From positions 7,839,501 through 7,903,500 of the forward strand of contig NC_134765.1 of the NCBI RefSeq assembly GCF_050436995.1: DNA of 64,000 bases, written 5' to 3'. The stretch is from Anticarsia gemmatalis. Lineage: Eukaryota; Arthropoda; Insecta; Lepidoptera; Erebidae. The position numbers and the translations under genes are program-made. Positions 32,723 to 42,228 of this stretch are shown here, piece after piece (position 1 is the first letter of the stretch; each line of letters opens with the position of its first letter). The notes under the pieces were generated by a model. It made no database searches and was not told the DNA's origin. It saw only the letters and a program-made list of their open reading frames with translations.

Positions 32723-33902
32723 GACGTTTAGTCCATATCGTTGATGTGTTAGCTCCTCGCATGATCAATTATTGTATCAACCTCATTGTAAAACTTTTGG
32801 CGATTGAAAAGTGTGGCCGTGAGTTTCTCGCCAGCTCTTCTCATAAGGCTTTACCTCCTTTTCGAGCTAGTGGTCGATTCAGTAATTGTAACGACTATCA
32901 TAAGTGTCAATATTTGACCTTAATGTTTTGATTTTTTGATCATTTACAGTTTTGCATACATATTGCAAAAACCCTTGCAGTTTACAAATCCCCTACTATA
33001 ATAATAAAACCGAACTACCCACAAACAGATATTGAACATTGCTTAACTAATGGCGACGTCACATTAACCGATTACACGCCATGGTAGATTATGTTAAACG
33101 GTCATTTGCAACGGTCGGTGTTAGTACGGGTTAATGCGCCGAGGTGAAATCACTGGCCATTTCGGAGATCAACTGTTAAAAGGTAACTTTGGAAGTGAAA
33201 ATTTGAATTTTTGGTAGCGGAATTTAGACAGAAAACATATAAAAATACCTTTAAATTTAAGGTAGAATTCTAGTGTACTGTGATTAAAATATCGTATTCA
33301 AAAATACCTTCAGCGGTGTTAAATTAATAATGGTGTCTAGTTATAATTTGTAATCATGCCATTCGTCATTTTTAAATCTTCTGTGAACCAAGACTCATCA
33401 ATGTCTAATGCGGGTATCAAGAAATGGTATAAACAATAATATCAATGTGATTACGCAACAGATTTACAATTTGTCAACAATAAAAAGATTTAACTCATTT
33501 GAAAGGCTTACGACATTTTTGGAATCGAATATTTTACACATCAAAATATCAACAAGCTATAGTTTCACATAACAATACATAGCCAACATTCCAATAATCC
33601 CACCTACAGCCATTGCCAGTTAGAACAAATACATGGCAATTAGGACCACCGCTGGACACTAAAACTCTCGTTCGCACGAAACTTAAAGCTATTTGCCAAA
33701 CGACCACGATCCGACCAAAAATTGGACCAATTACCGTCACATGTACGTTACTGGTTTGAATGGAAGTGACAAAAATATATCGAATTAATTGAAAATATAA
33801 ATATGAAAAAACACTTTCGATTGGAATTTTTAAATATTGCTCTTTGTTATTTGTGTTGCGGCATCTGAAACCACAGCTAGTGTAATTAGCCAAAACGTTA
33901 AG
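32723..33902. other. No gene recognised
   Basis: The 114-codon minus-strand frame at 33,549-33,893 sits in a less AT-rich stretch but shows no motif. The segment 33,050-33,185 (AACGGTCATTTGCAACGGTC, GCGCCGAGGTGAAATCACTG) is moderately GC-rich and repeat-free. Confidence 0.35.
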
Positions 33903-33970
33903 TTTTTTTTAACCCTTTACTGTCCCACTGCTGGGTAAGGGTGTCTCCTCCCAAACGAGGCAGGAGTTAA
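33903..33970 (-). mobile_element. LINE 3'-end fragment
   Basis: Minus strand: CTCGTTTGGGAGGAGACACC, CTTACCCAGCAGTGGGACAG, TAAAGGGTTAAAAAAAA. The GGAGGAGAC / CCCAGCAGTGGGACAG words and the A-run place it with the tail at 21,375 and the LINE ends at 110 and 9,996. Confidence 0.65.
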
Positions 33971-33994
33971 GCAAAGCAAAGTTTAAAAAAAATA

Positions 33995-34165
33995 CTGCCA
34001 GTAGTGGCAGTCAATATTTTTTCCTGGGTCAGATAAATTGCTGGCGCATTCTTAAATTAATAATTAGTAGTCCAGGTTTTGCCCGGTATATGCCAATGGG
34101 TTAACTATTACATGGGACTGACATTGTTACTGATAAAACATGGGTATATTTCAAATATACACAAT
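33995..34165 (+). mobile_element. tRNA-derived SINE (family B), headless
   Basis: TTCCTGGGTCAGATAAATTG, ATTAGTAGTCCAGGTTTTGC, CCGGTATATGCCAATGGGTT, AACTATTACATGGGACTGAC, then CATGGGTATATTTC. The block order agrees with other family B copies. The first piece is the 3' flank of the B box; the A and B boxes themselves are gone. Confidence 0.65.
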
Positions 34166-35142
34166 GTTTTATATATAAAAAATGTGTCCCAAACCCAACA
34201 TAATAGCTTTACAATTTTTATTGCCACACGAATATAAAGTTGTTCTTGAACACCCTTATTCTAATTCTTTCTGTGCGCTCCCTGATGACAAGCAAAGCCA
34301 AACTTGTTCGTGAAGTCAGCCCAAGTTTAAAACTTACCTACACTGGTCAGCCTTTAAACTTCAGTATGGCCCCGTTTTGAAAATATTTTTCGTTTTACAA
34401 AGTTCGATATTTTAGTTTTGAAGAAGAAGATGGTCTTTACAAATTCTTATCACTAGATTAAAGCAGAGTCCGCACTCATAAAGTATTGTTTTGAAAAAGT
34501 AACCTTGGTCCTATTCGAATGAATACGATATGTCAACTGACATCTGAAGTTATGGTATGAATATCAATGAAACTTATTTTTTTTCGAACAATTCGTGTGA
34601 CCTATATGGGATTTATTGAACATCATATTCATTTTTCATCCAGAGAGGAGATTTATCCTCGGCGGTTGCCTATTTAGAAAAATGTTTGTTACTTAATTGC
34701 ATTAAAACTACCAAATATATATTGACAAAAGTTACACACATAGTTTATGGATACGCTTTTTATAGCAGGAAATCTTTTCAAGCAAACCTAGTTGCATGAA
34801 GAAGCTAGTTGGAAATATTATAATCTTCCATTACATTTCTAGTAGAACCTTACTTCATTGTTCCAGTCATATGATCTAAGTACCGCGCACACGCCACACA
34901 GCCATTGTCCTTTAAAACACAAATTAACCTATTAGTTTTACTAATCTATTTGCCACTGAATAATTTAGTTTATTACATAAATTGTTTCTAAACCTAATGT
35001 AGGGTAGGTCATTTTGTTAGACCTTTTGATTATACCGTTAGATTTGTTTTGTTTTTTTCGGGATTCGACATGACTGCATATTGAATTTTTCTGTTATAGT
35101 AGAGTTTATTTCTGTATAATAGGAGTTTGGTAATTCATACAA
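34166..35142. other. No gene or repeat recognised
   Basis: AT-rich spacer. Confidence 0.4.
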
Positions 35143-35240
35143 ACCTATTATAAATGCGAAAGATTTGGACGCTTGGAGTGATGTTTCTAACTCAATCGTG
35201 CCGAAAATACTTTCCGGATTTTGATTATATTTATGTGTAT
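35143..35240 (+). mobile_element. Possible Helitron-like 5' fragment
   Basis: AACCTATTATAAATGCGAAA, GATTTGGACG, then TCTAACTCAATCGTGCCGAA, resembling the TAATATTATAAATGCGAAAG / CTCAATCACGCC start of the elements at 15,110 (reverse) and 37,697. No 3' end follows. Confidence 0.35.
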
Positions 35241-36300
35241 ATGTAGGTATAGGTATCCAGATGGTTTATTATCTGAATTTACACTTAGGCTAATCTCTTC
35301 ACGCGAACGAGTTGGAGAACAAATCCAGTCAGCTATAATGCACATAAATGGTATGGATTTTGATTTTACGCCAAAAACTACTGCTACTAATACTAGTAGT
35401 AAGTACTTATGATAAAATTACTTTCACCTGTATAATAACAGTATAGAACAAGCATAGATTTAACCATTTCAACAAAGTTATTACCAATTTTAATAATAAT
35501 CCGTTGTCAGACTAGTTTTATTTTTCCAGTCGTCATGTACTTAGAATTAATCCTTTCAAACTATTTTCATTGAAGTCCTAACAATGTCTAAATCAATATG
35601 AGTTTAGGACTAAGAGGATTTCGCTTAATTTATTTCTAATAACGTATTAGTGATGAGAATTATAACTTTGGCTAAACAAAATATTGTATTATTTTTGCTT
35701 AATTTGTATTGTAAGTAAGAAAATAGTTCTTCGAGATTGTAACAGAAAACCATTTTGGTATGTTATGGTGTACTGAAAGTTTCATAATTACTCAAAAAAC
35801 TAACCAGGGATATAAGTAGTTATATTGCCAAAAAGTACTTTTTATTTTTTGTAATGTATAAACAAAAATTTGTAATCTAGTAGAAAAAGTAGTAATAGTA
35901 TTGTATTGACAAAAAATCTAACTGTATGAAACGAACGGGCACAAGTCTGTTGCTAAAAGTGCGATAGTCAAGTATAAAACCCATGGCTCCTGTTTTCGGT
36001 TTACCGTATTAGTCACACTGTATCACCTCAATACATAGTTAGGAGTACATACATACATAGAGTATCAACACAACACAATGCTGCATAATTACAGGCATTG
36101 ATGTGAAACGCGACCTGAGACATTAACAATGCATTCAATAGTTATAGTAGCAGTGCTGATTATTATGAAGCAACTGATAGCCTTGCGGTTGGATTATGTG
36201 ATATCTAGGCAACGCGTGATGGGAATAATGTGACGACAGGGAAAGATAACGGATAACACATAACCATGGATTAATGACAATCATTATTTTATTTTTAAGC
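35241..36300. other. No gene or repeat recognised
   Basis: AT-rich spacer. Confidence 0.4.
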
Positions 36301-36555
36301 AGTGATAGCTGAGTTGTATAAGTTGGCACCTCCCACGCAAGTGGTTGCAGCTTCAACCCCGAGGCAACACAACAATGACTTTTCGAAGTTATGTGTGTAT
36401 TAAAGGCAAAAAGTCGTGATGAAATCTTGCATCCCCAAAAATTTGTTTAATACATTTATTGAGGGTAAGCAACCCCCAACCCGCACTTGGGCAGCGTGGT
36501 GGACTCAAGGCCTAGCCCCTCCCACTCGTTTGGAAGGAGACCCTTGCGGATGACT
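36301..36555 (+). mobile_element. tRNA-derived SINE (family C) with LINE-like 3' tail
   Basis: The head AGTGATAGCTGAGTTGTATA has an A-box-like TAGCTGAGTTG (36,306-36,316). The B-box relic GGTTGCAGCTTCAACCCC (36,342-36,360) is degenerate. The body reads AACAATGACTTTTCGAAGTT, ATGTGTGTATTAAAGGC, GTGATGAAATCTTGCATCC. The tail GGTAAGCAACCCCCAACCCG, CACTTGGGCAGCGTGGTGG, GGAAGGAGACCCTT is the same as the LINE/SINE tail at 21,375. A SINE that carries a LINE 3' end can be copied by that LINE's reverse transcriptase, which explains the shared sequence. Confidence 0.72.
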
Positions 36556-37696
36556 AAAAGTAAAAAAAAAATTGATCTTCAAAAGTAATCATAAGTATAT
36601 GTAAAGCAAACCGAAGTAAAATGCGATTATTAAGTACCGATGTCGATAATATAAAAAAATCGGCCCACTGATCTAAGTCTATCATTAAAATAAATCACGT
36701 ACTTCAGCTGTAACGTAGATACCTGTAAAAACTGAAGCTTAAATGAAATTCCTCCAGACAATCTTAGTATTCCTTTATTATCTGGCTGTCTAATTCAAAC
36801 CCTCAAAAAGCGTACCTATTCTTATAACTTAACATTTTTTCAAAATTCAATATCGCTCTTAAAAGAAACGTCTTTAGAAAATTTTAATAATAATGATATC
36901 TGTTTCGGGGCAATCAACAGAATACACAATTTATTTTTTAAAATTCATGACTTTTTTGCAAAGGAATTTGACCTCTATTACAAGGCGTTAAAAGCTATAT
37001 TGTTGTAGGATTTCTTTATTGTGTTCGTTTGAATTAATTTATCGCATCGAATAAAATACGGTGTGAGTGAAATAATTTTAAGATAAATTAAATACCTTTA
37101 TTTATAGAAGTATTTGAAAGTCTTAGATTTTTTAAGTCTTCATTTCAAAATATGTTTTTTTTGAAAAAGCACATTAATTAAAGATTTAAAATAAAATAAA
37201 GTATATGTTAGAAAAAAGGCGTGATATTATGTATGTATGTACAAACATATATTATTATTATGACGGACTTAATGTATAATTTTATTATATACTGTACTTA
37301 GTAACTTAGAATATTAAAACAATAATTACGAATGTTTTAAAAGTAAGTAAGTATATCTGTTAAGCTTTTTTCACAAGGCAACTGAAACTTATGTATGCTA
37401 AAAAAACACCAATCTCAGTAGGCAGAGCTGCGGCAAAAGTAAATAATAAATAACAATCGGCCAACAATATTATTTACAAAATTAACATTTTCATTCGTTC
37501 AAACATTGAAATAAGTCAAACAGTCAAATAAACCTGAAATCAGAGGCAATTCTGCAACATTATATACAAATAATATAAACGTATCTATTATTATTTCACT
37601 AGTTCATTTACAGAATCACCATATTCAAACAATGCTTCTAACTCGCATTAAATATTCTATACATAGAAATAAAATTGAAGTGTCTGTGTATCCCAC
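36556..37696. other. No gene or repeat recognised
   Basis: Very AT-rich, with a short (TATG)n run at about 37,226. Confidence 0.4.
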
Positions 37697-37914
37697 TTCA
37701 TAATAATATTATAAATGCGAAAGTTTGTGAGAATGTATGTATGGATTTTTGTTACTCTTTCACGCAAATACTACTGAACCGATTACGATGAAATTTGGTA
37801 TATAGGTAGTTGAAGACCCAGAATAATATATAGACTTTTTATCCCGGAGTTCCCGAGGGATCAGGATTTACACGGGAAGAGTTTCCATGAGGGCGAAGTC
37901 GCGGGTGGCCTCTA
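37697..37914 (+). mobile_element. Helitron-like non-autonomous element
   Basis: TCATAATAATATTATAAATG, CGAAAGTTTGTGAG, TTTTTGTTACTCTTTCACGC, ACTACTGAACCGATTACGAT, GAAATTTGGTATATAGG, then TTTTTATCCCGGAGTTCCCG and GGGCGAAGTCGCGGGTGGCC. It is the plus-strand counterpart of 15,110-15,313 but a different subfamily (CTTTCACGC instead of the GACAGACAGA run). The CTAGT terminus expected just after GTCGCGGG is not preserved. Confidence 0.65.
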
Positions 37915-38579
37915 TTTTTAAATAATTTTATTTTCTCGTATAGTGACTTTAAAGATATTAAGATGATGAGAAGAGATGAGGATAAAGTATTATATGGTCA
38001 CATACAGCCCAAGCAAGAAATATTTTTTATACTACAGTACGAAATCAAAAAGAAATCTACATAAAATACTATGCTCTGATGATAGGGTATACTGTAAGGC
38101 TAACAAAAGAAACAAATACTTGTGTTGGTAGTAGTAGATGATTAAGGTATGTTAAATTCTTTATAATGTATTTAAACTTTTTATGCGAGTCACACTGCGA
38201 AGCAACACTAATGTGAGTATGTTTCAATTATTGTCAACGAATTTAATCTAACTAACTCAGTCTATCGCTCGTTGTTCATTAATATCCCATTCATTCATTT
38301 TACGCTTCATCTCATTCAAATTTGTTCATTCATTTGATGTGAATGAATGAGTTATTCGAATTAGTTATAGAATTCGAAGAATCAGAGCTGTCAGTTGAAT
38401 CTTTTGATAAAGTTATTTGACATTTAAAACTGTGTTAACAAATTTATAAAATTAATTGAGTTATATTATATTAGTGTGTAGACTTTCGCATTTATTATAA
38501 CATCAGTCATCAATCAATATAATATAATACTGCTATTACTGAGTGCCTGGCTCAAGGACAACGCACAGCCGAAACTACT
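37915..38579. other. No gene recognised
   Basis: AT-rich. GACTTTCGCATTTATTATAA at about 38,482 may be a minus-strand scrap of a Helitron-like 5' end. Confidence 0.35.
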
Positions 38580-38750
38580 GTAGCTCGATTCTCTACTTCT
38601 ATCGACTACCGACATCCGACTTATCATCGAGAAATTTTGTATGAAAATCTGATCAGCGCCTCTGACGGGCGTCGTGGGATATATTTTGGCAGCACATTCT
38701 AATTGTCAAAATTTCGATACTTGACAGTACCTACTGTACAGAATCGTGAT
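38580..38750 (-). mobile_element. MITE-A copy g, complete
   Basis: GTAGCTCGATTCTCTACTTC, TATCGACTACCGACATCCGA, TCATCGAGAAATTTTGTATG, AAAATCTGATCAGCGCCTCT, GACGGGCGTCGTGGGATATA, then TTGGCAGCACATTCTAATTG and GTACAGAATCGTGATA. It is end-to-end colinear with copy b in reverse orientation at 171 bp. Confidence 0.8.
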
Positions 38751-39421
38751 ATTGGGAGTAGAAAATTGAAATTTGGTATGAAGATTCCAAGAGGAAACTA
38801 AAAAATGTTTTTTGTAAATTCCTTTCCGAAAGGAGAAAGAGGAACACGAGGGTGAAACCGTTAATATCATATTATATATAACCATTACACAAATATTCTA
38901 GATTTTTTTTACAACCTTAAATAAACTTTAACTGCCATATACTTTACAGGTTACTAAGAAGGTTCTGTAATTTAAAGGCTCTATATATCACCCGATTAAA
39001 CCAAGCGTAACAGAAATCCTAGAAACTTAGAATTACTAAAACACAGCTACCTATTGTTGTTTACCTAATTACTCGTAGCAGTACATGTAACGTGACCTAA
39101 TGTATAAAGTTCAATGTAGTTTAACTTGTTACGTACAAACTTTGTACGTTCACACTAAGAGCTATTATGCACTGTCGACAGTCGTAGGGAAGTCGCTCTT
39201 TTAGCTTTTACCAGCCTTAATGGTTAGTGTGCGGCGCGGACGTTATTTAAGCGACTCGACAGTTGTTTACTATCACCATCAACTGCACATATCTTTAGTC
39301 TTCAGAACTGATGATGTTTTTCCCTATAATTATAGAATTAATTAAAATGCTTAAGCTCTTTTCTACACTACTATAATATATATGATTCATTTCCAATATT
39401 GGCAACCACTATGCAATCAAT
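38751..39421. other. No gene recognised
   Basis: AT-rich. GAAATTTGGTATGAAGAT (38,768 region) echoes a Helitron-like internal word. The segment 39,140-39,300 is less AT-rich (GTGCGGCGCGGACGTTATTT) with no repeat structure. Confidence 0.35.
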
Positions 39422-39590
39422 GCTACGCCGAGATCACTACGCGACTACCTCTACGTAAAGAGCGCTACGCAACGAGGACTACGTAAAGAGCGCTACGCGA
39501 CGAAGTCTACGTAACGACTGCTACGCGACGCAGGCTACGTAAAGATTGCTATGCGACGCATGCTACGCGAGACTACTATGTGACTGACAG
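39422..39590 (+). repeat. 28-bp minisatellite built from 14-bp half units
   Basis: Consecutive units begin at 39,436, 39,464, 39,492, 39,520 and 39,548, each exactly 28 bp, preceded by a 14-bp half unit at 39,422. Each is roughly GCTACGCGACGNNG followed by a second half, NCTACGTAAAGANN. The two halves share CTACG, pointing to a 14-bp ancestor that doubled. The array is far more GC- and CpG-rich than its flanks. Units differ by several bases, so it is not newly made. After 39,576 it fades into TGTGACTGACAG words. Confidence 0.88.
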
Positions 39591-40364
39591 TAATGTGACG
39601 CGACAGGTCTACAACTTTTAATAGAACAATGGTTAACACGCTCGTTTTATGAATGATTATGAGTACTTAATACATATTATTTCTTACATCCAAGAAATAA
39701 AAAATAATAAATGATTTACGAGTCATAAGATAAAGGATAACGCATATGTTTCAGCACTTTCATAGGAAAAATCGGCAGTAATATTACGTTAAATAACAGA
39801 AACGGTATAACAAATTTTTACAGTCTAAAATATCAAATGCCTCAAAAAACATAAACCATGACACAAGACTAAAAACATTCATTTCACTTTCAACAAAGCA
39901 AGTTCAAAAGTATTTTCAAGACATAAACAGAAAGTTGGTGCAGCCATCCATAACCATCCCTTACGATGCCCTCGGGAACCCTCTGAATATCTCTTACGAT
40001 ACATAAGCCATATTTAAAGCATAAAAATACTAAATTGAAATATTATTTTACAACTCCAATACTGTTTTTATAGCTTGAATATTTTGAACTAAATTATGCG
40101 TTGCTGTTTTAGTATTTTCTTTACTGTGTGGACTTTGGAATAGGTGCGAGAAATATGATATTTTAGATAAGAAATAGAGAATATAAGATAGGATTTTTAT
40201 ATGTACGTATACACGCTCAATTAAGCACATCAAAAAATTCCCCACTTGATAAAATTTATAGAACTACATAATAAAAAACTGAGATTTTAATCAACTACTA
40301 TGAAAACCTTAGTTTTTTTCTGATCAATTATACTCGTATTATATTATCCTAGTCTACGTCTATT
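39591..40364. other. No gene or repeat recognised
   Basis: AT-rich spacer. Confidence 0.4.
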
Positions 40365-40497
40365 GCTATACCAAGTACTATTGAGAATTGTCAAACACAA
40401 ATCGTTAAATCTCAAAATATTTCGCTTCTGAAAATCAAACCAAAGACCTTGGGTTCAGCAGTCACATACACGACCGCTCAAACCACAAAGTCTATCT
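40365..40497 (-). mobile_element. tRNA-derived SINE (family B), worn
   Basis: Minus strand: GACTTTGTGGTTTGAGCGGT, CGTGTATGTGACTGCTGAAC, CCAAGGTCTTTGGTTTGATT, a tRNA-like head with A-box-like TGGTTTGAGCGG and B-box-like GGTTTGATT. It is followed by the weak body words CTCAATAGTACTTGGTATAG. Similar in layout to 20,050-20,240. Confidence 0.55.
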
Positions 40498-40795
40498 AAA
40501 ATGTAGTTAAGGCAGTACGTAATTAACACACATAATTAGTTGTAATCTCAATCTCAAACGATGACCCACAAGCGTTACCAATATTATCTGTGCATCTGCA
40601 CTTCGCAACTATAACAATAAAGTGTCAAGTTACCAGTTCGTAACACAGCGAACTTGCTCGTGTGGCGGCACATCACACGACGGCACAGACTGTTCTCGAA
40701 CATTTTACTATGCTAAATCAAGCTATTCTACCGTAGTGCTTTTGGTAGCATCGACAGCTGGCGATCGAGTAGTTATAACTTTCATATGACTCGAC
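40498..40795. other. Unique, less AT-rich stretch
   Basis: Contains CTCGTGTGGCGGCACATCAC, ACGACGGCACAGAC and TCGACAGCTGGCGATCG. There is no repeat, no open frame and no assignable function. It ends directly at a SINE. Confidence 0.3.
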
Positions 40796-40995
40796 TGCCT
40801 CCGTGGTGCAGTGGTTAAGGTCGCCACGCCGCTACCATTGCGTTGGGAGGTCGTAGGTTCGATTCCCACACGGAACAATTATTTGTTTCATCCACAAATA
40901 GTTGTTCCGGGTCTGGTTGTACTTTGTGTCCGCTGTTTGTATATTTGTTAAAGCCCCCGCGACACAAGAGCAACTGTGTAGTCATTTTAAAATTA
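40796..40995 (+). mobile_element. tRNA-derived SINE (family A), full length
   Basis: A box TGGTGCAGTGG (40,804-40,814) and B box GGTTCGATTCC (40,856-40,866) are both intact. Body: CACACGGAACAATTATTTG, CCGGGTCTGGTTGTACTTTG, TGTCCGCTGTTTGTATATTT, then AAGCCCCCGCGACACAAGAG, CAACTGTGTAGTCATTTTAA. It is colinear with 21,806-22,012 and with the reverse copies at 50,600 and 52,526. Confidence 0.87.
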
Positions 40996-41337
40996 AATTA
41001 ATTAGTTAAACATTTTGTTTCCTCTTATCCTACTAAATCATTTTAATTAGTTTAGCAATTTATCCGTGATGAATTTGTAACTTATTATCTTGATTTAATT
41101 AAACAACTGAAACTGACATAAACAGAAGACTATCTATTACAATTTACTATGACAAATACAGAATACGTACAGTTTCGAATTTATATGAATCCGTTTTATG
41201 AGAAGCTCAGCAAATAGCAAGGTAAAGTTAAATAAGTACTAGAATATGAAAGCTTTCACCACCGCAGTTTAGATATATGTTTTGTAAAAATTATTTCGTA
41301 CGAGATAGTAAAAGACATTTATGATAACATTTAAATA
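40996..41337. other. No feature recognised
   Basis: AT-rich spacer. Confidence 0.4.
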
Positions 41338-41376
41338 AATTTAACGCATTATTGTCCCACTGCTGGGCAAGGATTA
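41338..41376 (-). mobile_element. LINE 3'-end scrap
   Basis: Minus strand: ATCCTTGCCCAGCAGTGGGA, CAATAATGCG. Only the CCCAGCAGTGGGACA word and its immediate flank survive. Confidence 0.45.
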
Positions 41377-41708
41377 TAGTAGGTGCTATATCATTTAATT
41401 CAGATATAATATTCAGGTACTCTTTGATTTCCGAAAGTTGTATTCTTTCGACAAAAAGTACCTATTATACTATTGCCTTCAAATCGAACAATGGACTTAT
41501 GCTAGTTGCTTCTAGGAATCACACATAAATATAATAATATTATCTAGCAAATTAATCTTTATAAATCGAAAGTAAGATACGACAACATCATTATCTTCTA
41601 CCCACAATAAATAACAACGGCTTGGCAACAGTATTTCAGAGCTTCAAACAACGGAAACTATATGTGTTAAAATATTTAAATGTTTAATTTGTGGTTATAA
41701 AACTATTC
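41377..41708. other. No feature recognised
   Basis: AT-rich spacer. Confidence 0.4.
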
Positions 41709-41767
41709 GTGCCAAATTGCTCTTGCCATTTGGCAAGTTGCCAAAAAGGCTGGCAATGTCTTGCCAG
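41709..41767. promoter_or_regulatory. Cluster of TTGCCA/TGGCAA words
   Basis: Five TTGCCA or TGGCAA words plus one GTGCCA lie within 59 bp (for example TTGCCATTTGGCAAGTTGCC at 41,723-41,742). Adjacent words in opposite orientation form TTGCCA-TT-TGGCAA. These are NF-I-like half sites. An ATGCTAAT word follows at 41,774. The density is far above chance for AT-rich DNA, but regulatory function is inference. Confidence 0.35.
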
Positions 41768-42170
41768 ATGGTTATGCTAATTTTTATTCCGAGTACAACA
41801 CGCCTGATTGCACGTATCGTCTTAATGCCCGCCAATTATTGTCGGAAGACGTGAGAACCATATTTTGCGAGGAATTTCTGTGTAACTTTCTTTTGTTTTA
41901 AGTAAGGTGATAATGGTAAATTTTACTTTGTAATCGAGTGAGAATTAACTGACGTCTGTTTTAAGTTATGAAGAAAATAACCAAGATTTTTAAGTACTCT
42001 TGCTTTATTGTTTTGTGTATTATGGCACCTTAACTGAAGGATAGTCAGTTTGAAAGTGACGTAACCCTTAATAATACTTTTAATTAAATTACGAATAGAT
42101 AATGAAGGTACATACAATAGGCATAATTTAGATTTTTTAATAATATAAAAACATACAAAAATTACCAACG
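41768..42170. other. No gene recognised
   Basis: The first part (41,768-41,870) is less AT-rich, with CCGCCAATTATTGTCGGAAG. The rest is AT-rich. The 81-codon minus-strand frame at 41,923-42,168 has no family resemblance. Confidence 0.35.
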
Positions 42171-42228
42171 TATTTTTGTTTGGTTACGATACGTTATTTT
42201 AATAACGTATCGTAACCAAACAAAAATA
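42171..42228. repeat. Perfect 58-bp palindrome (28-bp arms, 2-nt loop)
   Basis: The left arm 42,171-42,198 (starting TATTTTTGTTTGGTTACG) and the right arm 42,201-42,228 are exact reverse complements with TT between them. Flanking bases do not pair, so the limits are sharp. It could extrude as a cruciform or fold as RNA. No other copy of the arm sequence was seen in the window. Confidence 0.95.

Noticed and set aside
39422..39590. CRISPR-like array
   Set aside because: The repeats are contiguous 28-bp units with no unique spacers, the DNA is eukaryotic, and no cas genes are present. It is a minisatellite.
42171..42228. A rho-independent-type terminator
   Set aside because: This is a eukaryotic context with no adjacent gene. 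A perfect palindrome with a 2-nt loop is better explained as a recent inverted duplication.
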